Origin: CAZNGF01 sp964572855
GTDB taxonomy: Bacteria; Bipolaricaulota; Bipolaricaulia; RBG-16-55-9; JAJCYT01
Direction of reading: 5' to 3'
NCBI GenBank assembly: GCA_964572855.1
Contig: CAZNGF010000045.1
Span: 1-24,774 of the forward strand
DNA length: 24,774 nucleotides
Each line of letters opens with the position of its first letter. Position 1 is the first letter of the stretch. The notes beneath the pieces are model-generated. The model saw nothing but the letters and a program-made list of their open reading frames with translations. It did no database searches and was not told where the DNA came from. This document shows positions 7,355 to 15,849 of this stretch, one piece after another. Both the position numbers and the translations under genes were made by a program.

Positions 7355-10048
7355 CTACTGGCACCCCACCTCGCCGACCTCGGGACCCTGGCCGATGAAG
7401 GTGTCGATAAAGTGGCGGATGCGCCCTTCCTGAACCTGATCCATCCGATCCAGGCGGTTCCAGGCCGTGAGCGCGATCGGGCGCTCCAGCGCCTCGTGCG
7501 GGGCCAGCAGCAGCCGGCAGTAACGCGCCTCCTCGCGCAGCGAGGCCACCAGATCCTGCAATTGCTGCAGCCCTTCCCCGTCCAGCAGGTTCGGGTGGTA
7601 CTGGATCAGCACGCCGCCGCTGGCCAGGTTGCGGAGCTGGACCTCGTCCGGGATGCGGCCCCCGTGGATCCCCCAGTCCACCGGGACGGCGTAGTGCCAG
7701 CCCGAGGTGGGCGGCACGGAGTTGTAGGGCGGGTGCGATTCGCCGGGGCTGATGAGCTGGCTGCCCAAATCGCGGACCGCGGTGCCCGGCAGGTCGTCAC
7801 CCGAGGCGGTACGGGCCCGCTCGGTGAGTGCGCGCACGGCCTCGGCCTCGTAGCCCGGGTGGTCCTGGCGCAGCTGGCGCAGCGCGTCCTGGCTGTCGGC
7901 CCAGCGCTCCTGATCGAGATAGAGTTCGGCCAGCGCGAGCAGGGCGTCCTGACCGAGCGCGGCCACAGGGTTGCCGGGCCCGGCGCGGCGCTCCTCGGTT
8001 TCGAGCACCCGTTCGTACACCTGGGTGCGCGCGGCGGCGTCGGGCGCGTGCTCGAGCGCGCGCCCGAAGTGCGCCTGAGCGTCCTCGTACTGCAGGCGGG
8101 CGCGCGCCACCTTGCCCAGCCCCTCGTGGCCGCGCCAGGACTCGGGGGCGCGCTCCCGCACCGAGGCGTACAGCTCCTCGGCGGCCGCGTAGACGTTGTG
8201 CTCGAAGTAGAAGTCCGCCAGCCGCAGGCGCATGGCCAGGTCGTCGGGGTTGATCGCCAGCGCCTCCCGGCCGAGCGCGCGCCGCTCGGTGTAGTCGAGC
8301 GGCTCGCTGTACTCAAATGCCGTTTGGAAGGCCTCGAACGCCCGCTCGGTCTCCCCGCGCGCCCGCAGCACCTCGCCCAGCCCCGCGTGCGCCTCGGCCC
8401 AGGCTGGGTGGGCCTCGAGCACGGCCCCGAAGCTGGCTTCCGCCTCGGCGAGTTGACCGGCGGCGAGCTGGCTTCTGCCCAATTGAACGCGCACGTCGGG
8501 GGCCTCACGCAGAGCCAGGGAGGCTTGCAAGCGCGCCTGGGCCGCCTCGTAGTCGCCGGCGAGCCCGGCGGCCTCGCCCAGCCGGGCTAACACGTCCGGC
8601 AGGGCGGGGTCGTTTTCGGTCATGTCCGCCTCGAGTGAGCTCAGCAGTGACCGTGCGCGCTCGACCAGCGCGAGCTGCTCGCCCTCGCCGGCGTCCTGGC
8701 GCTGGCGCGCGAGCCCCAGCAGGGCTTCGGCCAGCTTCTGGCGCACGCGCCCGGGCCGGCTCTCCCGGCTGCGGGGAGCGCCTTCCTCCCCGCTGGCCGC
8801 CTCCTCGTCCGCGCCCGCTTCAAACAGCTCGAGCGCCCGCTCGTACCCCTCGACGGCGGCCGCGTAGTGCTCGCGGTCGACGTTGTAGTCGCCCATGAGC
8901 ACGTGGGCGTCGATGTACTCGGGGTCGAGCTCGATGGCCTTGGTCAGAAAGCGCAGCGCCGTGCTGGCCCGCGCCTCGGGCGAGCTCAGCAGGAAGCGCG
9001 CGTAGAGGTAGTTGTAAAGCGGGTTGTCGGCGTCGGCCATCAGCATGAGCCGGAACTGCTGCTCGTCGTCGATCCCGATCGAGAGGAACGTCTCGCCCGC
9101 GCGCTCGCGGTTGCGGTCGATGCGGTTTTGGAGTTCGTCGAGCCCCTCTTGATCGCCCCGCTCGCGCAGCGCCCGCTCGCGCTGCAGGTCCAGGTTGACC
9201 TGGAGGTTGAAGAGCTGGGCCAGGATGAACTCGAGCTGCTCGGATTGACCCTCGGACTCGGCCTCGATCCCCTCGTAGGCTTGAATCGCCTCCGTGAGCA
9301 AGGCCTGCTTTTGTTCCAGCTCCTCGGCCTCCGCGTAGCGCTGTTCCAGATGGTAGGCGCGCAGGTAGGGGTCCTCGAACGTCAGCTCGGCGTCGGCCTT
9401 GGCCCCGTCGAGCCAGCGCCGGAAGGCCCCCTGGCCCTCGTCGCTTGCGAGCGCGTCGGGCTCGCCGACCACGGCCTCGGCCAGCGCCGCGCGCAGCAGC
9501 TCGACCTCGACCTCCTGGCGCAGGCGCGCCTTGAACGCCGCCACGCTCCCGTCCTGGAGCCCCAACAGCTCCTGGGCCAGGCGCTTCTGTTCGGCGTTTT
9601 CAAACAGCTCGCTCAAGCCCTCCTCGGTGAGACCGTGCTGGTGCAGGAACGACCCGAAGCGCTCCCGGAACGCCTCGTCCAGCTCGCCGTCGGAGACCCG
9701 GATCCCGCGGCGCTCGACCGCTTGTCGGATGACGACCTGATCGATCAGCTGCTGCGCAGCCTGGTAGCGGATCTGGAGTCGGTAGTAGCCGCCCTCCGCG
9801 CCCTCGAGCGCGGCCTCGAACGCCTGCCCCTCGCGGGCGTAGACCGCGCCGTAGGTCTGCAACAACCGCTGGTACTGGGCGTCCACGGTTGTGGCGTAGA
9901 CGGGGTCGCCGTCGACGCGCACGGCCACCTCGCCCCCGCCGCCGGGCGGCGGCTCCTCGCCCTGCGTGGTCTGCCACCACCACCACCCGCCGCCGGCCAA
10001 GGCGGCGAGTACGACCAATCCAACCGTAACCCAGACGATTCGGCGCAT
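7355..10048 (-). CDS. Membrane-anchored SurA_N-like / TPR / DUF3105 protein
   Basis: 897 residues. It has an N-terminal signal anchor (residues 4-24, followed by WWWW and a Gly/Pro linker). Residues about 42-190 resemble the N-terminal region of SurA/parvulin-type chaperones (VRVDGDPVYATTVDAQYQ, LIDQVVIRQAVERRGIRVSD), without an obvious PPIase domain. A charged helical region follows, then a long TPR array from about 340 to 735 (ALRFLTKAIELDPEYIDAH, AQARLQASLALREAP and similar helix pairs). The last 130 residues are a DUF3105 domain (HPPYNSVPPTSGWHY near 770, NLASGGVLIQYHP near 805), a small domain of unknown function. The protein probably faces outwards. The start has GAGGGG eight bases upstream. 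A role in folding or assembly of exported proteins is inference. Confidence 0.88.
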   Translation of the reverse strand: MRRIVWVTVGLVVLAALAGGGWWWWQTTQGEEPPPGGGGEVAVRVDGDPVYATTVDAQYQRLLQTYGAVYAREGQAFEAALEGAEGGYYRLQIRYQAAQQLIDQVVIRQAVERRGIRVSDGELDEAFRERFGSFLHQHGLTEEGLSELFENAEQKRLAQELLGLQDGSVAAFKARLRQEVEVELLRAALAEAVVGEPDALASDEGQGAFRRWLDGAKADAELTFEDPYLRAYHLEQRYAEAEELEQKQALLTEAIQAYEGIEAESEGQSEQLEFILAQLFNLQVNLDLQRERALRERGDQEGLDELQNRIDRNRERAGETFLSIGIDDEQQFRLMLMADADNPLYNYLYARFLLSSPEARASTALRFLTKAIELDPEYIDAHVLMGDYNVDREHYAAAVEGYERALELFEAGADEEAASGEEGAPRSRESRPGRVRQKLAEALLGLARQRQDAGEGEQLALVERARSLLSSLEADMTENDPALPDVLARLGEAAGLAGDYEAAQARLQASLALREAPDVRVQLGRSQLAAGQLAEAEASFGAVLEAHPAWAEAHAGLGEVLRARGETERAFEAFQTAFEYSEPLDYTERRALGREALAINPDDLAMRLRLADFYFEHNVYAAAEELYASVRERAPESWRGHEGLGKVARARLQYEDAQAHFGRALEHAPDAAARTQVYERVLETEERRAGPGNPVAALGQDALLALAELYLDQERWADSQDALRQLRQDHPGYEAEAVRALTERARTASGDDLPGTAVRDLGSQLISPGESHPPYNSVPPTSGWHYAVPVDWGIHGGRIPDEVQLRNLASGGVLIQYHPNLLDGEGLQQLQDLVASLREEARYCRLLLAPHEALERPIALTAWNRLDRMDQVQEGRIRHFIDTFIGQGPEVGEVGCQ

Positions 10049-10382
10049 AGCACAATCCCCTCGTTCGTTCGAATGTTGGCGCGCTCGAGAAACGGGCCTA
10101 CCCCTTGCCGTATGCCCTTGGAGCCCCTGACAAACACGGATCCGACCCGGCGTGTTGGCTCAACCGGCCGGTGTCGACCCGGGGCCGGTCTTAGGGCTCT
10201 GCTTGCGTTTATAACGCACGGTCTCGGGAACCTGACGTCCCCGCGCCGGGGGAAGGGTAACCGCACAAAGGCGGGGTTTCAATGCACAAGGGCCGTTCCG
10301 GCGGGCCGGTTCCGAAAAAAAAGCCCCCGCCGGCCCAGCGGCCGGCGGGGGCTTGTAGGCTCTTCGTTCAGCGCCGTACGCG
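10049..10382. other. 334-base gene-free stretch between two minus-strand genes
   Basis: It holds the terminator of the secreted-protein gene at 10315-10352 and, at 10204-10218, an inverted repeat TGCGTT-TAT-AACGCA that contains a TATA-like core and could be part of the promoter or an operator for the TPR/DUF3105 gene, though about 155 bases from its start. No convincing -35 was found. I see no coding signal in the rest. Confidence 0.5.
10315..10352 (-). terminator. Strong intrinsic terminator of the secreted-protein gene
   Basis: Read on the minus strand, GCCCCCGCCGGCC pairs perfectly with GGCCGGCGGGGGC (13 bp, 4-base loop) and is followed at once by eight T residues. It lies about 30 bases after the stop of the 396-residue secreted protein. 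Confidence 0.95.
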
Positions 10383-11573
10383 TTAGCGCAGCAGGAAGAA
10401 GCTCTGGAGCGGGATGTCCGCGCCGGAGACGCTGCTGGTCAGGCGCACGCGCAGCTCGGACGAGCTCTTGGTCACGCTGCAGGAGAGACCCTGGTTGCTG
10501 TCGTCCACGTCCGAGACGTTGAAGCGGGCCAGCGGGATGATGGCTCCCTCGCCGGGAGCGGACACGCCGTCGATGACGACCGAGGCCCACAGGCTCAGCA
10601 CGCCGGTGGTCGACGTGGTGGCGTTGCAGGAGTCGTCCACGTCGAGCTCGTCCAGCAGGGCGAAGCCGGCGGCCCAGCCCGCGGCCTGGCGCAGCTCGGC
10701 CGTGGCGCCGTTGGAGGCGTTGAACAGCAGCTCGCGGGCGCTCGCGCCGCTGGTGCCCCATAGCTCGGCCAGCGGGCGCACCGCGGCCTGCTTCAGCTCG
10801 GCGCTGCCGCCGCTGGTGGCCAGCGCGGACAGGGCCTCGGCCGTGTTGGCCGTGCACTCGTTGTCGAACACGTAGGCCTTGGCCGCGGCCCAGCGGGACT
10901 CGACCGTCGCGCCGCCCTCGGCCTGCGCCAGCAGGTCGTCGCAGCTTATGTTCACGGCCGGGTTGTCGGCGAAGAACACGAAGAAGCTGGTGGCGATGCT
11001 GTCGGCGATGGCGCGTCGGACGCCCTCGACGCCGCAGTCGATGCTCACGCCGGCGACCTGGTTGTCCTGGTTGGTCTCGATTGCTCCGTTCAGGCAGGTC
11101 TGCAGGCGGTTCAGGCTCTCACCGAGGCCGCCGGGCACGATGGCGAAGCCGTCGCGCACGACGCGGGCCACGGCCGTGCCGAGCAGGTAGGCGTACTCGG
11201 GCGTGGCGGCGTTGGCCACGGCGTCGGCGTAGCTCTGCGTGGTGGCGGCGTCGGTCTGGATCGCGCCGCCCACGTTGGGATCGCCGCCGTTGAAGACCTC
11301 GGCCAGCTGGGCCTCAAAGCCCATGGCGCGGCACTCGGCCGGCGCGCTGGGGTCGTTGACGTTGGCAAACAGGTCGGCCGGGTCGGGCGCGTTCTCGAGC
11401 CAGCGGGCCGACACCGCGTCGGCCGCGGCGGCGCGCACGTTGGGGGTCTCGGACGCGTTGCAGGCCTGCGCCACCAGGTCAGCGGTGGAGGCGGCCTGGA
11501 CCGTCAGGGCCGGGGTCAGGATCAATAGGGCGGATAGCACGAACCAGGAAACCACAGAAATTCCTCGTTGCAT
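10383..11573 (-). CDS. Secreted alpha-helical protein of unknown function
   Basis: 396 residues, family not recognised. A classical signal peptide is present: MQRGISVVSWF, a hydrophobic core (LSALLILTPAL) and likely cleavage after TVQA near residue 27. The mature protein is Ala-rich and acidic, with spaced cysteines (QACNAS, AECRAM, TCLNG, DCGVEG, SCDDL, NECTA, SCNAT, LSCSV) that could form disulfides. Several helical segments (AAADAVSARWLEN, RWAAAKAYVFDN, LKQAAVRPLAELWG, ELRQAAGWAAGFALLDEL) look like degenerate HEAT-type repeats. The C-terminal ~100 residues look more beta-rich. A near-ideal AAGGAGGT ribosome site, a TTGACA promoter and a strong terminator mark it as an independent, probably well expressed gene. 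Confidence 0.85.
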   Translation of the reverse strand: MQRGISVVSWFVLSALLILTPALTVQAASTADLVAQACNASETPNVRAAAADAVSARWLENAPDPADLFANVNDPSAPAECRAMGFEAQLAEVFNGGDPNVGGAIQTDAATTQSYADAVANAATPEYAYLLGTAVARVVRDGFAIVPGGLGESLNRLQTCLNGAIETNQDNQVAGVSIDCGVEGVRRAIADSIATSFFVFFADNPAVNISCDDLLAQAEGGATVESRWAAAKAYVFDNECTANTAEALSALATSGGSAELKQAAVRPLAELWGTSGASARELLFNASNGATAELRQAAGWAAGFALLDELDVDDSCNATTSTTGVLSLWASVVIDGVSAPGEGAIIPLARFNVSDVDDSNQGLSCSVTKSSSELRVRLTSSVSGADIPLQSFFLLR

Positions 11574-11694
11574 TAGCTTGACCTCCTTAGTGTTGGGGGA
11601 AATTTTGGACGCTACAAGCGTAGCCAGCCGTCAGGGTGCTTACCCGATGGACCTCACCTCCTCGACCATTGGCGTGTGTGTTTCATTTTTGGCC

Positions 11695-11724
11695 ATCTTA
11701 ACACAGGTTGCGTCGCAATGTCAA
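11695..11724 (-). promoter_or_regulatory. Sigma-70-type promoter of the secreted-protein gene
   Basis: On the minus strand: a perfect TTGACA (11724-11719), an 18-base spacer and TAAGAT (11700-11695). The predicted leader is about 115 nt and includes a small hairpin (GCTAC-GCTT-GTAGC) and AAGGAGGT at 11588-11581. Confidence 0.7.
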
Positions 11725-11742
11725 GACCCCGAGGGGGGCTTG
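11722..11742 (-). terminator. Possible terminator hairpin after herA
   Basis: CAAG-A-CCCC, loop GAG, GGGG-G-CTTG forms a stem with one mismatch about 75 bases beyond the herA stop. It touches the -35 element of the next gene. There is no T-run, so the call is weak. Confidence 0.35.
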
Positions 11743-11815
11743 TTGACCATCATTTGCCGTTTTTGGCCAACGGCCGCCCGCTTCCGACGAGGACGTTCGT
11801 AAGGCCCGCGTCCGC

Positions 11816-13576
11816 TCAGTGGCGCACGACGCAGAAGTGCAGGCCCAGGATCTCCACGGGCTGGGAGTTGTCGGGGGAGTGCACCACGATGCGTCCCTTC
11901 TCGAAGTAGGGCAGGCTCTTGACGAACTCCGGGGGGGCCCCGGCGGCCTCGGCCATCTTACGCTCCATCCCGAGCAGCACGCGGTTGGACACCTGCGAGA
12001 GCACGCCCTCGTGGATGTCCTGCGGGTTTTGCGTGATGAGCACGAGCCCGAGCCGGTTCTTGCGCCCCTGCTTGGCCGCGGCGATGAACTTCTCGTTGAT
12101 CTCGCGGTCCTGTTGGGTCTCGGAGCGCGCCAGGTAGTTGTGCGCCTCGTCCACGGCCAGCAAGACCGGGTGGCGCGCGATCTGCTGGGCCCAGGGCGTG
12201 CCCAGGCCCTTGGTCTTGGCGTCGGCGATCATGCTCATCACGGCCAGCACGACCACGCGCTCGGCGTCCTCGCCCAGGTGGTCGGTGGGGAACACGCTCA
12301 CCACGCCCTCGTCGAAGATGTCCCCGTAGAGCTCGGTGATGGGGGTGCCGCCGGGCTGGTCGAACAGGTTGGAAAACGAATCGCGCACGACGCGCCGGCG
12401 CAGCGCCTTGAGCGTGTTCTCGTGGATCACGCCGCTGTCGACGAAGCCACTTAGGGCCTCGTCGTCCAGGATGTAGCGCTTGAAGGCCGTATACGTCCCT
12501 TCGGGCTCCCTGCGAAAGAAGGCCTCGACGATGCGCACCAGCGCCTCGTACTGCCCCTCGTTGAGCTCGCCCCCCGCGATCAAAAACTTGAACTGCGACA
12601 CGAGCGAGAAGGGGATCGTGAACGGGGTGTGGGACTTGGCCCCGGTGTAGCGCGTCCCGCCGCCCTCGACGGCGTCGAACACGCGCAGTTGCGAGCCGAT
12701 ACCGCCAAAGCGCACGCCCTGTCCCGTGAGCTGGACCTCGTCGTCCGGGTCCAGCTTGTGCGCCTCGGCCATGAGGTGGTACTCGTTGTCGGGGTCGATC
12801 ACGACCAGGTTGACCTGCCGCTCGGCGCCGCCCTTGCGTTCGAGCACGTAGCGGCGCCCGACCAGTTGCCGTAATACGTTCTTGGCCGTAAAGGTCTTGC
12901 CGCGCCCGCTCATGCCGGCCACCAGCGTGTGCGTGAAGATCAACGGGTCGCCCTTGGAGGCGTCGTCGCGCAGGTAGTAGGGGATCGAAAAGCCCCCGCT
13001 CACCGTGATGGGTTCGCCGCCCACCGAGACGTAGCCCAGAAAGACCCCGTCGTCCGGCAGGCTCAGACCCAGCTTGATCTCCTCCTCGCTGCCCACCTGG
13101 CGCGCGATCGAGTTGGGCTTGGGGATGAAGCGCACCTCCTGGGCCTTGGGGTCGCCGGACTTGAACATCGAGATCGGGTCGACCCGCGCGGTCTCGATGT
13201 ACTCGGACTCGCTCACGACGCTGGCGTGGATGAGCGCGTGCACCTCGCTGGTGTCGTCGAGCGCGCTGCGCTTAGCGTACTGCAGCTCCTCGATCACGCC
13301 GAAGATCATCTCGGGGCGGTACCCCAGCGGGATGACGACGTAGTCGCCCACGGCCACGCGGTCGCGCTTCTCGTTGGGGATGTAGATCTCGATGTGGGAC
13401 TCCGTGCGCGAGAGCGAGAGTTCCTTGGGGATGGCCACCCGGCCCAGCTCCTCCTCGCCCAGCGCCGGCGGCTGCACGCCCTTGATTCGTTCCCTGGGGA
13501 TGAGGTCGTCCCCCCCTTCGTCGCGGGGGCGCCCTCCCGTTGGCGCGCGCTCCAGCTCGATGGGGTCGTTGTCCAT
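11816..13576 (-). CDS. herA: HerA-type DNA translocase ATPase
   Basis: 586 residues. The N-terminal ~150 residues form a HAS-barrel-like beta domain (VAVGDYVVIPLGYRPEMIFG), followed by the ATPase core with Walker A GMSGRGKT near 220, Walker B VLLAVDEAHN near 471, and RKNRLGLVLITQNPQDI plus SNRVLLGMERKM later, as in the HerA/FtsK superfamily. HerA forms a hexameric ring that pumps DNA and works with NurA in resecting double-strand breaks. nurA lies directly upstream with a 21-base gap, so this is a two-gene operon. AGAGGAG sits eight bases before the ATG. The first ~35 residues before the barrel are a polar, probably disordered extension. Confidence 0.93.
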   Translation of the reverse strand: MDNDPIELERAPTGGRPRDEGGDDLIPRERIKGVQPPALGEEELGRVAIPKELSLSRTESHIEIYIPNEKRDRVAVGDYVVIPLGYRPEMIFGVIEELQYAKRSALDDTSEVHALIHASVVSESEYIETARVDPISMFKSGDPKAQEVRFIPKPNSIARQVGSEEEIKLGLSLPDDGVFLGYVSVGGEPITVSGGFSIPYYLRDDASKGDPLIFTHTLVAGMSGRGKTFTAKNVLRQLVGRRYVLERKGGAERQVNLVVIDPDNEYHLMAEAHKLDPDDEVQLTGQGVRFGGIGSQLRVFDAVEGGGTRYTGAKSHTPFTIPFSLVSQFKFLIAGGELNEGQYEALVRIVEAFFRREPEGTYTAFKRYILDDEALSGFVDSGVIHENTLKALRRRVVRDSFSNLFDQPGGTPITELYGDIFDEGVVSVFPTDHLGEDAERVVVLAVMSMIADAKTKGLGTPWAQQIARHPVLLAVDEAHNYLARSETQQDREINEKFIAAAKQGRKNRLGLVLITQNPQDIHEGVLSQVSNRVLLGMERKMAEAAGAPPEFVKSLPYFEKGRIVVHSPDNSQPVEILGLHFCVVRH

Positions 13577-13597
13577 AGTCGCAGCTCCTCTCGGTTG

Positions 13598-14848
13598 CTA
13601 GCGGGGCGCCCCCCGGCTCTGGTTGTACTCCCAGTCCGGGGTGAGCCCGCAGTCCCACAGCAGCGCCTCGCGCTCCTCCTGGGTGATGCGCGCCCCGGCG
13701 TCGGCGATGCGGATCGCGTTGGGCACGCCGCCGTTGCCGCAGGCAATGTGGGACATGATCAGCAGGCGCAGGCGCTCGGGGCCGTGCCGCTCCAGCACGA
13801 CCCGCGGGACCTCGACGCGCAGCGCCGAGCGCACGCGCGGGTCGTAGACGAAGAAGAAGGCGATGTGGTAGTCGCGCGCGGGGCGCTTGCGCTCGAAGTG
13901 GACCAGCTCCTCGAACAGGTCGATCGACTCGCCCCCGCGCCCGGTCGGCGAGGGGTGGCGGGCCCAGACGAACCAGTTGGTGTAGCCGAGTTCGTCGCCC
14001 GGGATGCGCTCGAACAGCGCGCTCACGAACTGCCGGTCGTTGTGCCAGAGCTGCTTGGGTTCGGGCACGCCGAAGCGCAGCAGCGGGCGCGAGGTCGGGG
14101 TTTTATTGATCGCGGCCGCGACCAGGCCCCGCTCGGCGGCCAGGTGGATGAAGTCCAGCGGCGCCTGCAAGAGCGCGATCCAGTCGTCGCGGTTGGTGAG
14201 GTCGATGTCCCAGTCGCGGCCCAGGTCGTTGAGCAGGTGGGCGTACAGCCCCAGCGGGTAAAAGCGCCCGTCCACGAACACGAGGTCGCCCTCCCCCAGC
14301 GGCACGAGCTCGGCCATGCGCAGCAGGTGCTGCGGCTCGCTGGCCACGTCGGCCATGGCCTTGACGACCTCCTGGATGCGCTGGGGCTTGTCGCTGTCGA
14401 TCTCGCGCTGGCCCAGGCGCAGGCGCCAGAAGCGCACCCAGCCGTGGTCCTCGCAGCCCGCGCCCGAGACCAGACGCTCCTCGCGGCTGTGCGTGACCCA
14501 GGCCAGCGTGCGGTAGGCCTCCAGCGGGACGTCGCCCACGTCCAGGCCGCGCTCGCAGGCCAGCAGGCCCTGGTTGGCGCAGGCCACGGTCCCGTTGCGG
14601 AACACCATCGTGCGCGAGCTCCCGCCGTCGAGCCCGAAGGCCCGGGTGACGGCCTCGTCGCGCCAGGCGGCCAGCTCGAGCAGGCTGTGGCGCGCGCAGT
14701 TCAACTCGCCCACGACCTCGAGCTCGCCCCCCGGGAAGCGCAATCCTTCGTAGGTGGCCAGCGCCCGGCGGGGGTAGGCCTCGGCCTCGCGCCCCCCGAG
14801 GCCCGTGGCCGCCCGCTGGAACAGTTGCCGCACGTCGGAGGTCAGCAT
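13598..14848 (-). CDS. nurA: NurA-type 5'-3' nuclease
   Basis: 416 residues. The NurA signature GLDGGSSRT lies at 72-80, with Asp74 the expected first metal ligand of the RNase H-like fold. Later features fit NurA: an AAAINKTPTSRPL stretch, DYHIAFFFVYDPRVRSALRVEVP and a helical C terminus (GGVPNAIRIADAGARIT). NurA is the exo/endonuclease partner of HerA in DNA end resection, and herA follows immediately. The protein is at the long end for the family. The start has no Shine-Dalgarno sequence, but TAGAAT lies exactly six bases before the ATG, consistent with a leaderless mRNA. Confidence 0.9.
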   Translation of the reverse strand: MLTSDVRQLFQRAATGLGGREAEAYPRRALATYEGLRFPGGELEVVGELNCARHSLLELAAWRDEAVTRAFGLDGGSSRTMVFRNGTVACANQGLLACERGLDVGDVPLEAYRTLAWVTHSREERLVSGAGCEDHGWVRFWRLRLGQREIDSDKPQRIQEVVKAMADVASEPQHLLRMAELVPLGEGDLVFVDGRFYPLGLYAHLLNDLGRDWDIDLTNRDDWIALLQAPLDFIHLAAERGLVAAAINKTPTSRPLLRFGVPEPKQLWHNDRQFVSALFERIPGDELGYTNWFVWARHPSPTGRGGESIDLFEELVHFERKRPARDYHIAFFFVYDPRVRSALRVEVPRVVLERHGPERLRLLIMSHIACGNGGVPNAIRIADAGARITQEEREALLWDCGLTPDWEYNQSRGAPR

Positions 14849-14854
14849 GGCCGC

Positions 14855-14860
14855 ATTCTA
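14855..14860 (-). promoter_or_regulatory. Leaderless -10 element of nurA
   Basis: TAGAAT on the minus strand, six bases before the nurA ATG. No good -35 is visible 16-18 bases further upstream. The divergent transporter promoter is about 60 bases away. Confidence 0.5.
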
Positions 14861-14922
14861 ACGTGACGCCGGCGAGGCCACCACGGCGTTTGTCCCGTTG
14901 GGCGCGCCGCCGGAGGGCGCGC

Positions 14923-14928
14923 TATACT
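14923..14928 (+). promoter_or_regulatory. -10 element of the EamA transporter gene
   Basis: TATACT, eight bases before the ATG at 14937. TTGGGC at 14898-14903 is a possible -35 with a long 19-base spacer. The transcript would be leaderless or nearly so. Confidence 0.5.
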
Positions 14929-14936
14929 CGGCCGCC

Positions 14937-15818
14937 ATGGAGGCCCCCGGCACGCCGCGCGTCTACGCCATGCTGTTGCTGGCCGTGGCCGTGATCTCGT
15001 TTTCGGCGATCCTGATCAAGCTCGCGGACGCCGTGCCCGCACTGGCGATCGCGGCCTGGCGCATGGCGCTGTCGAGCGCGATCCTGGTGCCCTGGGTGGC
15101 GTGGCGCGGCCGCGCGCGCCTGCGCGCGCTCTGGACCCATCGGAGCTGGGTGCTGCTCAGCGGCCTCGTGCTGGCGCTGCACTTTGTCACCTGGATCAGC
15201 TCGCTCAAGTTCACCTCGGTGGCCAGCTCGGTCGTGCTGGTGACCACCAACCCGCTGTTCGTCGGCCTGGGATCGTACCTGTTCCTGAAGGAGCGCCTGA
15301 GCCGCGCGCTCGTGATCGGCATCCTGGTCTCGGTGGCCGGCGGGATCGTGATCGGGGTCGGGGACTTTCGCGTCAGCGGCGCGGCGCTCTGGGGCGACCT
15401 GCTGGCGTTCCTGGGCGCGCTGACGGCCTCGGCCTACTTCCTGATCGGCCGCCGGCTGCGCCCGCGGGTGGATTTGGACGCTTACGTGTTCGCCGTCTAC
15501 ACGACCGCCGCGCTCGTCCTGCTCGTCGCCACCCCGCTGGCGGGGGTGCCGCTGTGGGGCTTCCCGGCGGAACAGTTCGTCTGGCTGCTGTTGCTGGCGC
15601 TCGGGCCCCAGCTCGTGGGGCACTCGACGCTCAACTGGTCGCTCAGGTACCTGTCGGCCGGGGCCGTGGCGGTGGCCATCCTGGGCGAGCCCATAGGGTC
15701 GGCGCTGCTGGCGTGGTGGCTGCTGGGCGAGCCGTTGACGCTCAGCACGATCCTGGGCGGCGGGCTCATTCTAACCGGGGTCTACTTCGCGTTGCGTGCC
15801 GAGATGCGGGACAAGTAA
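14937..15818 (+). CDS. EamA/DMT superfamily transporter
   Basis: 293 residues from ATG 14937, preferred over an in-frame TTG 39 bases earlier because TATACT lies between them and the hydrophobic N terminus then starts directly (VYAMLLLAVAVISFSAILIKL). Ten hydrophobic segments in two EamA halves are apparent. Conserved family features are SSLKFTSVASSVVLVTTNPLF in the first half and LSAGAVAVAILGEPIGSALLAW in the second. DMT proteins are inner-membrane exporters of amino acids or related metabolites; the substrate here is unknown. It is a monocistronic unit, divergent from nurA, ended by a terminator whose stem begins at the stop codon. Confidence 0.92.
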   Translation: MEAPGTPRVYAMLLLAVAVISFSAILIKLADAVPALAIAAWRMALSSAILVPWVAWRGRARLRALWTHRSWVLLSGLVLALHFVTWISSLKFTSVASSVVLVTTNPLFVGLGSYLFLKERLSRALVIGILVSVAGGIVIGVGDFRVSGAALWGDLLAFLGALTASAYFLIGRRLRPRVDLDAYVFAVYTTAALVLLVATPLAGVPLWGFPAEQFVWLLLLALGPQLVGHSTLNWSLRYLSAGAVAVAILGEPIGSALLAWWLLGEPLTLSTILGGGLILTGVYFALRAEMRDK

Positions 15819-15849
15819 AAAGGCCCCTGCTGGGCAACAGGGGCCTTTT
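15818..15849 (+). terminator. Intrinsic terminator of the EamA transporter gene
   Basis: AAAAGGCCCCTG (15818-15829), an eight-base loop and CAGGGGCCTTTT (15838-15849): a 12-bp perfect stem ending in a T-run, symmetrical enough to act in both directions. A second small hairpin, ACCACC/GGTGGT (15850-15870), follows. Confidence 0.9.

Noticed and set aside
6048..7364. Minus-strand frame beginning with a PPSPPMGEGWG-like peptide
   Set aside because: That peptide comes from translating the dispersed CCCTCTCCC repeat, a common source of false genes, and the rest is antisense to the OppC permease.
11574..11690. Cyclic-di-GMP riboswitch in the secreted-protein leader
   Set aside because: GGGTAAGC and GTAGCG words looked suggestive, but the core receptor and tetraloop motifs are missing.
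12929..14866. A 645-codon plus-strand open frame opposite nurA-herA
   Set aside because: It is a low-complexity antisense shadow; NurA and HerA motifs on the other strand are decisive.
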